A model generated the notes under the pieces. That model made no database searches and had not been told where the DNA came from. It saw nothing but the letters and a program-made list of their open reading frames with translations. 64,000 bases of DNA from NCBI GenBank assembly GCA_015179045.1, contig WHUZ01000001.1, positions 868,001 through 932,000 of the forward strand, in the 5' to 3' direction. A program made the position numbers and the translations under genes. Of this stretch, positions 32,370-44,292 are shown in pieces. This DNA comes from Kalaharituber pfeilii (lineage: Eukaryota > Ascomycota > Pezizomycetes > Pezizales > Pezizaceae). The number at the start of each line of letters is the position of its first letter. Position 1 is the stretch's first letter.

Positions 32370-34299
32370 ATGCCTGACAACGAACCACCATTGGAGATTC
32401 CTGGGTTTTACTATGGTACGGTATGTGGCTCTCCTGTGATACAATGGAATACTGACTGTGATTGTTGCGATGAAAGACCCAGAGCGGCAAAAGTACTTTC
32501 GCATCTTACCTGACCATCTTGCTCCTCGTGATGGGAGCTTCTACACTCGCAATACAGTCAAGAGCTTGAAAGCTGAAGAGAAGGTACTCGCGCGATTCCT
32601 CTAGTTTGCTGTACATTCCTCTGTCGAATTATATCCACTGGACTTGATGTTGACTAGCCGAATTTCATCGCCTTTGTGCAAGTCCAAAGCTCTAGAAGAA
32701 ACAGAACGCCAGCTTGAACAATTCCGAGCTCACTTTCGACATCGTGCGGACCCGTTCCTCCGCGCCACTCTATTCAGAGAGCTTGGTACCGCAAGCCAAC
32801 AATGTGTACTGGAAGCCGCGCGGGAGACTTATGCTCGCTCGCTTGGTCGAGAGAGGAGCATCGAGTCGCCAAGAGGAGGTGCCGGCGTGAGGTGCTTTGT
32901 TACAATGCCGGGACTGCTTGAGGGAGCACTGAATCATGATAATGTTGCGGAGAATGAGCACATGAGTGTGATCACGGGATGTGGGTCATCGAAAGGGGAC
33001 ATCTCGTAGGTTTGAGTTTGATGTGCGATGTCCTAGTTTTGGGCACAAAACGCTAATGGGGACTAGGGTAATCTCACTCGCTATAGACAAGAAAACCGGA
33101 CGGTTAAAGCGACTGGGTGGCAGATCGTTACTAATCCATTTACATGAGAGGGTACGGTCCATCATCACCTCTTTCTCTCTGCATAGCTACACAGAAATAG
33201 TAATGCTGAATATTAATATAGATAACCTCACTTTCATTATCGCAAAGTGGCTATCTACTGTGGTTCACCTTTATCCTTATTTTAAACTTTCACTTACTGA
33301 TGGCTAATCCCTTCCAGAGCCACAAGCCTCGGCGGCCATACACCCCCCGTCGCCTGCATCTTCAAGCCCCGCCTCGTCCCGCTAGATGACATAGAGCCCG
33401 AATTTCTTTCCCCCTTCGCAAACTCCATCTGGAGCAGTACCAGTAGCACCACCTCCCTCAACCTAACCGAATTCGCCTTTGGCACTTCCAACGGTGTGTG
33501 CACCGTCACACTGTGCCCCCACGGCCACGTTAACACACAGATCAACGTCGAGAGCGATGTCTTTGCCGTGGAGTATATGGAAACAGCAGTTCCTTCGGGC
33601 TCTACGATTGATTTCCCTAGCCGAACAGGCTCAACACTCATCTCTGGTGCCCGCGACGGAATGATTAGGATCTTTGATCCACGCAGTATGCAAACTAATG
33701 GTGCCAACAGGACCCCACAGACCCGCATAAACCATGGCTCAATAGTATCCCATATCCGACCTTTGAATCCGTACCTTGTCCTAGCAAAGGGCCCGCAAAA
33801 GTGCGCTATGTACGATTTAAGAAACTCCTACGTCCCCAAAATACATACAGTTGGCGCCCCCAGCCCTGCGTTAGCGGTGTATGATGACCTATGTGATCCG
33901 CAGGGTTACAGGGTCGACGAAGGGTGGGATGTTAATGCGCGAGGAGATTTGATGGTGGGATTGGTTAAGGGCGTGAGAGCGGGTGGGGAGTGGCGAGATG
34001 AGGAGATTGGGATATGGAGTACAGTTACGGGGAAAAGGTTAAGATTTGGGAAGAGAGAGACAGTTGGGAAAGTGGTGGATAGGAAAAGGAAGAGGGAGTT
34101 CCAGGGCGGGCGCCGTCGTGGCGGGGGCAGTAGGAATACTGAGGACGAGAATGAGAATGAGAGGGCAGAAAGGAAAGAGAGGTGGCTTACAGGTAAACAT
34201 AGTAAGTTTGTCAAGTTTGTGAATGTGCCGGGCGTGGGTGAGGAGGTGTGGGCAACAAACGGGGATTGCATTGAGCGGTTTGGATTTGGCAGCGCATAG
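32370..34299 (+). CDS. WD40-repeat protein, DCAF4-like
   Basis: Proposed exons 32370-32415, 32477-32583, 32683-33005, 33067-33126 and 33318-34299, 1,518 nt, 505 residues. The N-terminus PGFYYDPERQKYFRILPDH followed by a short basic segment is the signature of DCAF4/WDR21 proteins, substrate receptors of Cul4-DDB1 ubiquitin ligases. The last exon holds WD-type blades: ISGARDGMIRIFDPRS, then HGSIVSHIRPLNPYLVLAKG and CAMYDLR (WDxR-like, the contact with DDB1), and a charged Arg/Glu insert before the final VWATNGDCIERFGFG blade. The 33127 donor (GTTACT) is weak and chosen by phase; the middle of the model is therefore uncertain. Substrates are unknown. Its 3' end is convergent with ORC5. Confidence 0.75.
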
Positions 34300-34529
34300 T
34301 TCCTCTGGCGTTAAATATTTCTTGGGATATTTTCACAGGCGTTTCGGCTATCACGTCATGTCAATTCAGGGTCTTGTCATATCGCGACTTTTTGTGCTCT
34401 TTCTTAATCAGTAATAATGCATTATTAGGATTACAAGAAAATGATAACCTCCCATGACTACAACCGAGATCAATAATCATAAACATAAATATGGAGTTCC
34501 CCACAGCCAGACAAACTTGTCCCCATTAT

Positions 34530-36124
34530 TTATGACTCCTCTAGAAATCCTTCAATCTCAAACTTCACCGACCTCGCTATTCGATGTATATAATCCCAGC
34601 CCACGTTCACCCTCCACTTCCCCGACGCCTCCAATTGATCCCCCGACACGCTCGCCCTAACAAGGAGCCTTAAACTCGTAAGTGTTGCTACCTGTGTCTG
34701 TAGATCTACCGAGCTGGTAACGGGAGTGGGCACGATGGAATGGAAAATTGCCATCATTCGTTCGAGCAAGAACGGTTGTGGGCCGAGTAGCCGCCGCTGG
34801 ATGCGGCGCACTTTCTGTTTCGTACCGGTGTTTGCAGCGCGGCGACGCTTGCGTTTTTCAGAACTTTTCATAAAGAATTGGACGTCCATACGCGCAGTAT
34901 TGTATGAGGCGAGATACGATGCCAGCAGCAAGTATTTCGAGTAATATGGTAAATCATGGGCAGCCTTCCCAGCCTCGGTCACTGCAGTGGTAGCTGTAGC
35001 CGAAGAGGTAGTGAAAGATCCACGCGGAACTACCTCATCCAAAATATGCTGTTCAACGCGGAACATATCTTTCTTCAAGACGTATAACTGGGAGAAGTTG
35101 CGTGTGCCGTATTCACCCCGGCGGATTGGCTCGACAAACTCATCCCACATCTTGTCTGCGATAGCTCTGAATTGAACAATGTTTCGCGCAGTGCTTTTGG
35201 CGAGGGATTCCCATACTGTCCCAAGAAAGCGGGTCCAGACGAAAAGATCTTCAGCAAGGTCGTCGTCTTCTTTGTTGGCTTTGTCGCCGTTGTTATCGCC
35301 ATTGGCGGAGGAGGAAGATGAGGGGGTTTCGATGCGGCGGGGGTTCTTGGAGAGTATGGTGATGAGCTCTTCTTTGCTGTATGGCGGGAAATGGACGTGA
35401 GGGATTGCGGTGGTGGACATCAATCGAGGTGAAGGCACAGAGAGAATGAATACGACAGTGAGCGGTTTGATCTGTTCATGAAAAGTTAGAACTGATTGAA
35501 GGCTAATGTTAAGTGGATACATACAATCTCTCCCAGTCGTGCTAGACCAGCTAGTAATATTGGGGTTGACTCTCTCTGTTTATCAATCCTGTCTAGCACC
35601 TGAATGCTCTGGTTAGCTGGAGTTGAATTGTGCCCTGAAGCGAATTGAAGCGAATGCTGACTTACCAGCACATGCTTCTCATCTGGCCCTTTCTGGCTCA
35701 TCAATTTCCCCAATAATACAGAGAGAGTGTTCACGTTCTCTGCCCTCATCCCTAGAACACCCTTGTCAAGCTCCTCCCCATCTCTCTCTGATACCACTTC
35801 TTTCACCGCACTCGCTATTCGCTCAATAAGATGTCGCGCAGTAATACACTCATGGCATGCGATCCACGAGTAACTTATATCGGAGGCATCAAGAAGAGCT
35901 TTCGTCAACAGGGACTTCCCCGTGGCCTCGAGACCATAGACAATGATTGACGGTGGTGAAGGAAGGTCCTGTCACTGTTAGCTAAGGATTATACGGCACG
36001 AACCACGGCACCGTGGAGAGGGACAAGCTACAGGATGGAGTAAAGCAGAGAGCTGTCGAAGCTGGAGTGCACGGCAGGGATATTCTGAGTTGAGGCTTTT
36101 GACCAAAGCTTCCCCGGAGAGCAT
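34530..36124 (-). CDS. ORC5: Origin recognition complex subunit 5
   Basis: AAA+ subunit of the six-protein complex that marks replication origins and loads Mcm2-7. Exons 36124-36032, 35968-35666, 35599-35525, 35471-34530; 1,413 nt, 470 residues, close to yeast Orc5 (479). The first exon gives MLSGEALVKSLNSEYPCRAL; the second carries the Walker A loop in YGLEATGKSLL; LVLDRIDKQRE corresponds to Walker B, with a degenerate acidic pair. Sensor region: VVFILSVPSPRL. The C-terminal winged-helix part includes LPYYSKYLLLASYLASYNTARMD, the strongest ORC5 signature, followed by a basic insert KRKRRRAA. The start is secure because ATG and the exon 1/2 splice keep frame with GDLP-type sequence. Confidence 0.95.
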
Positions 36125-37024
36125 TGTAGACTTTTGCGTCCGAAGCATGTCAGGTGTCTCGAAGCTGAGGTTCAGGCACGCATCTCGCTCGCTCGCCTAG
36201 TCACGTGGTACTTGGCATTCATGTGAAGATCTGGCTTGGCTCGACGACTTGCGGATGGGTATGATAGAGCCTGCTAAAGCTGAGCAGGGGATGTTTCTGT
36301 AAATTTCATGTATCAAGTAGGGACAATATCAATGCTTCAGCATTTTTTAACCAGACCTGATGGATGCATTAAACAGTCTGGCTGTGCGCTTCGAATTCCT
36401 AGACGGAGCAGATACTTGATTGTTCCTTCCTCATTCATTACTATATGATGCCCTAGCGTCTCATGCTTTATTCCACTCATGCTACGACGGCTTCGGCCAT
36501 AAGTATTGCGCTTCCTCATACATCGCTAGGAAGCTACCTGCCACTAAGTACCCTACAGGAAGCTTCTTGCAGTACCTTGCTACGACTCAGAACGTTGAGC
36601 AAAAGAAAAGAGACAAAATATCAAAGCATGAGCACACTCCATTCCACCAAACTTCCGTGTACGCATGATCCCTGTGCACCCACTCGATTAACCCGTATAC
36701 CCACAGGTTGTTGCTTGTTTTTGAAGCGGAACAGCACCTCTCGTTTGGAATTTACACCCAGCCATTCCTTCGCCGACCATATGATGAACTTGGCAGTCTG
36801 AAGCCCCATATACCCACCAGTTTAAGCATATGCCCACTAGGAAAATCCTGCTGGCGAACAAATGTCCACAACAACCTGCGAGAAGGTAGGCGAGCAAAGG
36901 CCTACAGCAGACCTTGATTTGTCTTATGGGGTTGCAGTTGAGAGGTGCTGGAATGAGGGGTCGTTGTCAGAGAGCGGGATGCTACTGCGGCTGCTGGATG
37001 TGGGGTGCGTTTGGGGGGTGCGCG

Positions 37025-37027
37025 CGT

Positions 37028-37058
<31 letters not shown>

Positions 37059-37061
37059 GGG
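37025..37061. repeat. Compound microsatellite (GT)n followed by G19
   Basis: An alternating GT run passes directly into 19 consecutive G (37043-37061). The long G run could form quadruplex structure and is a likely sequencing-error site. Confidence 0.85.
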
Positions 37062-37142
37062 TCAGTATGAGCGGTTCAAGAGGCCCTTTTTTAACCTTTG
37101 TGAACTGACCTGCGCCTTGAGTGAAGTGGAATGCTGTTGACT

Positions 37143-37228
37143 CTACTAGCCAGTAAAATATGTATTCGGACAGGGGTACTAATGCACATTATGCGCTGTG
37201 TCCGAATACATATTTTACTAGCTAGTAG
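37143..37228. repeat. 86-bp inverted-repeat (hairpin) element
   Basis: Two 30-bp arms, 37143-37172 and 37199-37228, are reverse complements with one mismatch; the core AGTAAAATATGTATTCGGAC is exact. The 26-bp loop and the inner arm resemble 44814-44857, so this belongs to a dispersed family. Arms with CAGT and TATTCGGACA suggest derivation from a Tc1/mariner-type element, by inference. It carries no coding sequence. Confidence 0.8.
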
Positions 37229-38469
37229 TGATGGCGGCGCTATGGCGGGGTATAAAGAAGGAGGGTCCCGGTTGAATTCTCACATCGAGCAGGGGAGAGG
37301 GTTGTCCAGCGTATTAGAAGTATATAAGATGGACTGTAATGCTTCGTTCCAGCAATGATCAATTGGGAGATGGAATCGGGCAACTTATTTTTAATTTTGC
37401 TTTGTATGATGCCTGTGGTCATGTACAGTATAGTCTTCTATGGTCAGGTGTGAGCGGGCACACATTAGACTAATTTGATGTTACTGAACCAGAAGATATT
37501 ATCACAATGATGAATGAAATAAAAGTTGAAGATTGACCTACCAAAAATGGCCCTCTTACTCTCAACCTACCTAATATCACTTGGAAATATTACTGTATAG
37601 AAATCTAGTCATTCACCTTGCACTAGTCTATTCAGTTATAGGCAAAAATTATATAGAAAGAATATTTTGGATGCAGGTACCTTCAAATATACAGACGATA
37701 TTCACATTGTCAAGCCAAACTCACAATTCAATATCATTATCAGTGTTCTCAGTGTCCTCAGGTGAAATAGGAATACTGGGATCTGAAGTGGTAGTAGACG
37801 AAGCACTGGAGATGGTGGCAGTAGCAATCTTCTAAAGCCCATGTATGATAGAAGGGCTCTGTAGCTTAGGATTTGCTAGTAAAACCTCCTCTGCTTACGA
37901 GACTTCTGCATTGCACCACCCCCCTCCCTCCCCCGCCCTCCACCTCCCCGTTGACCCCGCAATCCACTGCTACGCTTTTGGCATAACAGTGCATTGCCAC
38001 CGGGCCATGTCATCCCATATCACACTACTCGCGAAACGTGAAAGCAGGTGCCCAATGCTGCGTTCGCTGAGGCCGGCAAGCCGAGGATGTCAAAAGAGCG
38101 TCAAGCATCTAGTAGTGAGCAAGCCTGTCGAACTCTGCATTTCCAGCGCGTGAAGTTGGCCTTGTGCCTCAGGATTTGTATCATGTGGAGAATTCCTGTA
38201 ACAAACTTGGAAGGCATACCCACAATAAGTCCGAGTATTTTGTGTACTTCTAACCCAGCAGTATCTGAATTCAAGCCTTTAGGACGAGTATTCCTTGATA
38301 GACATTTTCTGTTCATTGTATAAAGGGTGAAAAGATGATGATTGCATTTTTATCATGTATTGTCGTTCTCGTGAATTGTGACATCCTATAGTTGAAGAGT
38401 TCCGAACATCCATACTTCAGCCAGCACATATCGATCGATAATTTCCTGGGGTTGCCAATAAAATAGATA

Positions 38470-39635
38470 TTAAAATCGCTGGTTATCATTCAGTTCTACT
38501 CGCAATCCATTTTCTAATGTGATGTAAATTTTGCCGCCCAATCTCCCTATCTCTCCACCTTCTTTCCTTGTAATATCTATTCCTTTCCTCAAGCTCTGTA
38601 GAGCATCTCGACCTAGGCCTTCTAAGAGCCATCTTCTCCGTGCCTCCACATCCTCCACTCCATCTCCGCCTCCATTATTAGACTGGGTTCCCGAAAACAG
38701 GCCAAGGTATGAAAATGCATTTGACTGCCAAGGATTGGAGGGAAGCATGTGCAGATGGGTTGTCCAATGCGGGACAAATATTTTCCAAGAATTATCGTCA
38801 CTGAAATCTGTCGAACATACTTCTCTCTGAGAGCCTAGTAGCCCGGCTTGCAAGAACTCCTCAAGAACACCCAGATGCTGTAAGATCAATTTTCCCTTAG
38901 TACCAGCATTTCTAGTACCTTCTACAGTAACATTATCCTTTGCAGCGCCCCACCCAAGAACACCTATGAGGCCCCTTAAGCCCTTAGACCAGCCGCCATT
39001 GCGGAGTAATGAGTCCTTGTTAACACTCAGAAGCCATGCCAGAAACTTTGTACTATCCCCCCTAATATCCGGGGATATGTGTGTCATGGCGGAGGTGATA
39101 TAGAGCATTATCTTCGAGACATAGATCTCAACATAGCTTTTTGGTAATATTTGCATTAATAACAGCAATTGAGCTCGCACGCTGGCAGAAGTGTCCAGAA
39201 TCATGGGTGATAGCGTTGGGATCAATGCTGAAGCAGGGATTGTTGACTGTGCACCTTCTGCGGCGGAATAAGTACTACTGGTGAATGTTGACGGAAGATG
39301 TGTGGTAAGGTAGGCCAGCGACTCCCGGCGGGTGGTGGAAGAGTGGTGAGTTAGAAGCGAAACATGGTGCTTCAATTGGTGAATTTGAGTTGGAGTGACC
39401 TGGTGTAAGGACTGCGACGCAAGGACGATCGCCTTCGCCTTAAAAGAAGTCTCAGTGAAATTTGATGGTTTAGATTTGGCTTTGCCAACTTTCAACTTGG
39501 GTTTCTGGACCGGTTGTCAGCATCGTGATTCAGCGTGGAAACAGGTATTTGGGTGGGTCTTGCCCATCATGAGAGGTCACCCACTGCGAAATCCTTTTGC
39601 TTCTTCTCCTTTTTCTTCTTACTGCTAGCTGTCAT
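38470..39635 (-). CDS. IPI1: Pre-rRNA processing protein Ipi1 (TEX10-like), Rix1 complex
   Basis: HEAT-like subunit of the Rix1 complex needed for ITS2 processing and late pre-60S maturation. Exons 39635-39585 and 39504-38470, 361 residues; yeast Ipi1 is 334. The short first exon encodes MTASSKKKKEKKQKDFA, a nuclear-type basic leader; splicing gives KPKLKVGKAKSKPSNFTETSFKAK, the hallmark of the family, followed by an LASQSLH and LLTHHSSTTRRESLAYL helix block and SVRAQLLLLMQILP. The intron uses GTGGGT, an unusual donor. It shares a divergent promoter of about 257 bp with ARPC4. Confidence 0.93.
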
Positions 39636-39892
39636 GGCGATAGCTGGGCCAATAATGCTATGGCCTTTTACGTAGCTGGGTCTGGAAGGCGGGAAGGAAA
39701 AGTTGAGGATGAAGGGCAGACATGCGGCTCTGCACTTGCCACTGTTCCCTTGGTCTTATCCTTATGTGGCTAGTTGCAGCTAACAAAAGCTGGGATTCTA
39801 CTCCACACAGCTATTTAATTCCGACATAACTACAGCTCCTATTTGCAGACGATAAACTAGACCTGAGGATTGCACGCCTAAGTCACCCCCAC

Positions 39893-40664
39893 AATGGTAA
39901 CAAATTACTACTCTGAGCCCCTCGCTAAAACCCTTTCATACATTGCGAGTGCCACTGACAGGAGGAGCTATCATAGTCGCAATCCCTCCGCCCATACCTC
40001 AAATGCGTCCGCTCGTCCCTCACTGCAGCCATCTCGCTAAGCAACTTCGCCTCTCAGACTGCCGAACGACACAATGTTCCCGAAATTGAAGCTAATCGAA
40101 CTCCAGAGGTCATTCTCAATCCGCTGGTAATTGCAAGGAACGAAAACGAGAAGGTCCTAATTGAGACAAGCATCAATTCCATCAGGGTCAGCATCAAAAT
40201 CAAACAAGCAGATGAAATTGAACATATCTTGGTGCACAAATTCATGAGGTTCCTGACCCAGAGGGCCGAGAGCTTCTTCATCCTGAGAAGAAAGCCGGTC
40301 AAGGTATTATACCCCGCCCTCCATCCGAAACGCTCTGTGCCAGAGCTAATAATGGTTCATTTTGGCGAATAGGGATATGACATTTCCTTCCTTATCACGA
40401 ATTTTCATACTGAAGCTATGTTGAAGCATAAGTTGGTGGATTTTATCATTCATTTTATGGAAGAGGTCGATAAAGAGATTTCTGAGATGAAGCTTTTTGT
40501 AAGTAGCATTGTCAGTAGTGACGTATACAAGCTGACGAGGAAACCTCGAAAGCTGAATGCGCGGGCCCGCTTTGTTGCCGAGGCGTTCTTGACTCCGGTA
40601 AGTTGTTCTAGACTGTCAACAAAGCCATGATATAAGGGAGCTAACAATAGAGAAGTTTGATTGA
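39893..40664 (+). CDS. ARC19: Arp2/3 complex 20 kDa subunit (ARPC4)
   Basis: Core subunit of the Arp2/3 actin-nucleating complex, pairing with ARPC2. Exons 39893-39895 (ATG alone), 39977-40303, 40373-40498, 40553-40597, 40656-40664; 510 nt, 169 residues, the family's length. The protein reads [19 protein letters not shown], then [58 protein letters not shown] and [20 protein letters not shown]. It ends [11 protein letters not shown]. The start codon sits in an exon of three bases, deduced because the second exon continues MSQSLRPYL exactly from a TAG acceptor and the nearest upstream ATG is followed by GTAACA. Very highly conserved; identity certain. Confidence 0.93.
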
Positions 40665-41254
40665 TTTTTACCAACTTCATGTTATGACTATAGAAGCCAT
40701 TAAGAGGACTGTGCTATATATATATATCCAGCGGGATTGCTTAATTCGTGTGAGCTTGTTTCCTTGTTCTGATTACATTGTGATGATGCATCATGGAGGG
40801 CGGATAAACCTTATGCACGCTATACAAGGGCCTAGGCGGCTTGACCGGGTGAGGGGAGGCTAGCCGCAAGGACTTCCGGAATAGGCAACATGCCAACTCG
40901 GCCCGGTAGAACAGTGAACAGGTGCACCTCCGACGCCCAAGTGGCCTCGTCTGTCGCTGAGCGGCTACTGTCTGCGTTGCTCTCTCCTCGTACTCATTCC
41001 GATTGTCCAGATTCCCCAGGCTGATATCTGCAGTACGTATCGTGCCACTTGCTCGTTCTAAGATATTGCGGCCACGTTGGTTCTTATTCTGTACATCTTA
41101 AATACTTATCATCGCTTGGGTCGTGCCTCTATTTGTTATCATCGCTGCCCACTTCCTTCAATAGCAGGAGCGGTCTACTCTTTCACACAATCTCTCCCTC
41201 ACTCGCTCTCTCAGGAATCTGGCACTTTAACCTCGGCAGGTTTCCAGATTCATC
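40665..41254. other. Intergenic region upstream of the RING-RRM gene
   Basis: No gene recognised; promoter and leader of the gene at 41255. Confidence 0.45.
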
Positions 41255-43887
41255 ATGGCTCATGCAACACCGCCTCCGCTCCCAACTACCTTTCACCGAA
41301 CCTTATCCCCTTGGTCCTTTTCATCCTCTCATGACCCTGCTCTTGATCCCAGTACTGGATCAAATCGTTTGTTGGACACCAAAAGCCCTGATATGTTCAA
41401 CGTTGAGAGGCGTAATCAGAACAGTATATGTCCGGGGTCGACGCCATTGCCGATGCCAGGGCCTCGCAATCACGGAAGGCCTCCTCTCTCTATGGACAGC
41501 AACCGTCCATTACCTGTGGAAAGTACTATTAATCAAGACGCAAAACCAGCTACTGGTGTATCATCCCAAGTCAGTTGGACACACACTCCTATAATCTCAC
41601 CATATGGTGTTATAGGATCCAGTATCAACCTTTCAACAGGCCATCCGGTGAGAGGTGATGGTCAGCATCGACAACTTGCTTCAGTGCCTACACCGGCGAT
41701 TCGAACGGCAATTCCACTCCGAGATAATCTTCCACAATTGCCTATTACGTCTCTATCTGCTCCGCCTTTTCAAACTTCATTTTTTCCATTATTCGGCCCG
41801 CCGGGAACTCGTCAAGGGTTCATTATGCCTGGTGACTGGTCCATCAACCATCATGGATTCCTCATTTCAGAGAATGCACGAAGGTTAAATGCAATGGCTT
41901 TAGAAGTTGATAAAGCAGAACCTCATAGAAGAACAAGCTCAGAGAGGCTAGAAGGACCAGCAGCAGGATGTAGGATGTGTGCCATGACACCCCGCGTGAT
42001 GCTTTTCCCATGTGAGCATAGTGTTTGTTCAGAGTGTGGCTCGAGATTCATGATGGCAAGTGGCGGGATGTACTGTAGCTGTGGTGAGGTGAGGAATTCT
42101 TCTATTCCTGTCTTATGATGATGAGACTGACGGCGAAAAAGTTGGTTTCAAGCATGATCAATCTTAATATTCCGCGCACATTGGATCTTCGCCCCAGTTA
42201 CTATATGCCTCTGCTACCGCAACAGTCACGTCCCCCACCAGGGCTCCCTCTGCCGGTAAATAGGAAAGAGAACCCAACAGGTCCTATGGCATTTACCTCT
42301 ACAATCCAACTCCCGCTACCACGTTCTGTCACACCCCAGCAACGAGAGCAGTTGTCTATTTCATCATCTGGAATGAAAGTCATACCTACCACTTCAACCT
42401 TGGTGATGGACGCTGAGACCGCTATTGAGAATGCCCCTTTCGTGGAGCTTGGCCGTCATGCGTTGGCACAAAATTGGTGCTGCGTAAAGATCTCCAATGT
42501 ATTAGCTTCTTCATTTAACTTATCCTTAGTTTCATTTACAAGATTATAGGTGGCAAAACTGACTTGATACACTCACAAGATACCATATAGTGTAACAGGT
42601 GAAAACATCATGGAATTTCTTGGGAAAAATGCCAAGGTCGTTCCAGATGATGTCGGTCTGTCTGTGCACATAATCATGGACAGGGCTTCAGTAAGTAATT
42701 CATTCCAGATGCATCGTTCTTTGAACTTTGAAACTAACTTATCATGTAAGGGAAAAACGATGGATGCATTCGTCGAGTTTACATGCCCCAAGGATGCATA
42801 TCGCTGTGTCACTCGCAAACGTGGCAAGATACTCGGATCTAGACATGTGCTTCTTGATGTCGTGAATCAGGAAGAGTTGATGAAAGAAATTTTCCCACGA
42901 GCAAGGGGAGTGACTTGGGAAGGCGTCATCCCGAAAGTTATCAACACAGAAAATGGAAATACCAAAGCAGATATTGTTACTAAGGAGGAGTTGGTGCTTG
43001 TAGTTGGGCATGCAAGAACTCCGCACAGAGTTTGTCTCGAAGCCTAGTTGACTTTCCTTGACTAATTTGTATAATTAGAGCCCTTTCAGCAGAAAATGCC
43101 TTCAACGGCCGTATGAGTCAATATTATCTATTGTGGCAAAATTTCCTTGGTTTGCAGTCGGAATTTACACAATGCACCAGAGGGATATCATCTTCCAAGC
43201 ATTAATTTCTGTGATTGATATCCTCAAGAGGCAATGCAAACGAGGAAGAACAACGCCAAATTTAGATGCTGGGTTGCTGAGGAAACTCTGCAAAGCTGGG
43301 GTATTCTGCAGTGGCTTCACCAGCAAACAAAAGTTCGAAATCATAAAAGTTGGGGAATTCGGAGCAGAAAGCCTTGTCAAAGAAGTAGATGAAGACATTC
43401 GTGGATTTGAGGGATTACAGGCACTAAGCAGAAAGCGAGGTGCAGAGACCAAAATTGTCGAAGTCAGTATCCATTACCCTCAGACGATCACCTTCTGCTA
43501 ACTTTATTCAAGATTTTTGGAACGTTATCTGCTCTGCATAATACGCAATTTTCTAACCCTACGCCGATATCTACAGCCGTGGAACCCACAGCAGACCCGG
43601 AAAAGCAATCCGCAATTTCCAGATTGCCGTCTGCCCTTATTGATGAATTAGACGAACCAGGGCATTCGCCAAAGGCAGTTTCTACCATTATTCCATTGTT
43701 ACCTTCAGTGCCTCTCACTGAGAAAGAGATTCAGATGCAGTCCACATATACTATGGCAGAAATGGCAGAGTTGGAGTGGGCTGCTATTGAGAAGTATGTG
43801 ACAGCAATTCTTCCTCCGAGGGGACGCAATCAGAAGGCCCTTGCTCTCAATTCAAGTAATACGAATGCCTGCAAACGTGCGTCATGA
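41255..43887 (+). CDS. RING-type zinc finger and RRM-domain protein, uncharacterised
   Basis: Six exons, 41255-42088, 42142-42498, 42580-42690, 42751-43029, 43079-43462, 43513-43887; 2,340 nt, 779 residues, one continuous frame after splicing. Residues 1-230 are disordered and Pro/Ser-rich. Residues 239-276 form a RING-like finger: C239, C242, C253, H255, C258, C261, C274, C276, the last pair CxC instead of CPxC. After a second Pro-rich linker, about residues 398-480 give a divergent RRM of the hnRNP F/H kind ([42 protein letters not shown]). A conserved-looking helical region ([18 protein letters not shown]) and a Pro/Ser tail follow. I infer an RNA-binding regulator with possible ubiquitin-ligase function; no named family is recognised. 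Confidence 0.82.
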
Positions 43888-44292
43888 GAATTATGAATGG
43901 CTTTGTTCTTTTCTCACACTCTATTCTTAATTGCTTTTCCTCCCCGGCGTTTTGACACCTCCTTAGAAAACGAATTAAAAGAAGCTCACGTCATGCCCTG
44001 CTGATATTTGCGGCTTAGCCTCAAAGTTCTGCGCTCTCATCTGACGATACGATCCTGTCTAGACACTTGTAGTAGTCAGGAATTCTGTTTTTTTTTTTTT
44101 TTTTCTTTCGTGGAAATTGAAGGCATTAATTTTTTTTTTTTGTATATTTGATTTGTTCACATTATTATCACTCATTGCCTCCTATTTGTGAAGCATAATC
44201 ATGACTGTACTCTAGAAGTATGTGCTCGAATGTCAGGTCTACGGAAGTATTAGCACTACCTAATTAATTATTATGCAATCATAGCACAGGCG

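Larger units (their letters stand above)
36125..38469. other. Gene-poor stretch, 2.3 kb
   Basis: No gene recognised. It contains a (GT)n microsatellite running into a G19 tract (about 37025-37061) and an 86-bp inverted-repeat element (37143-37228). Several short open frames lack domains or plausible splice context. Confidence 0.5.

Noticed and set aside
33906..34271. Antisense Ser/Pro/Leu-rich frame
   Set aside because: Mirror of the Arg/Glu-rich insert in the DCAF4-like gene.
43463..43501. Alternative C-terminus of the RING-RRM protein ending at 43501
   Set aside because: GTCAGT donor, GCTAAC branch and CAAG acceptor splice this out and restore a frame of 125 further codons.
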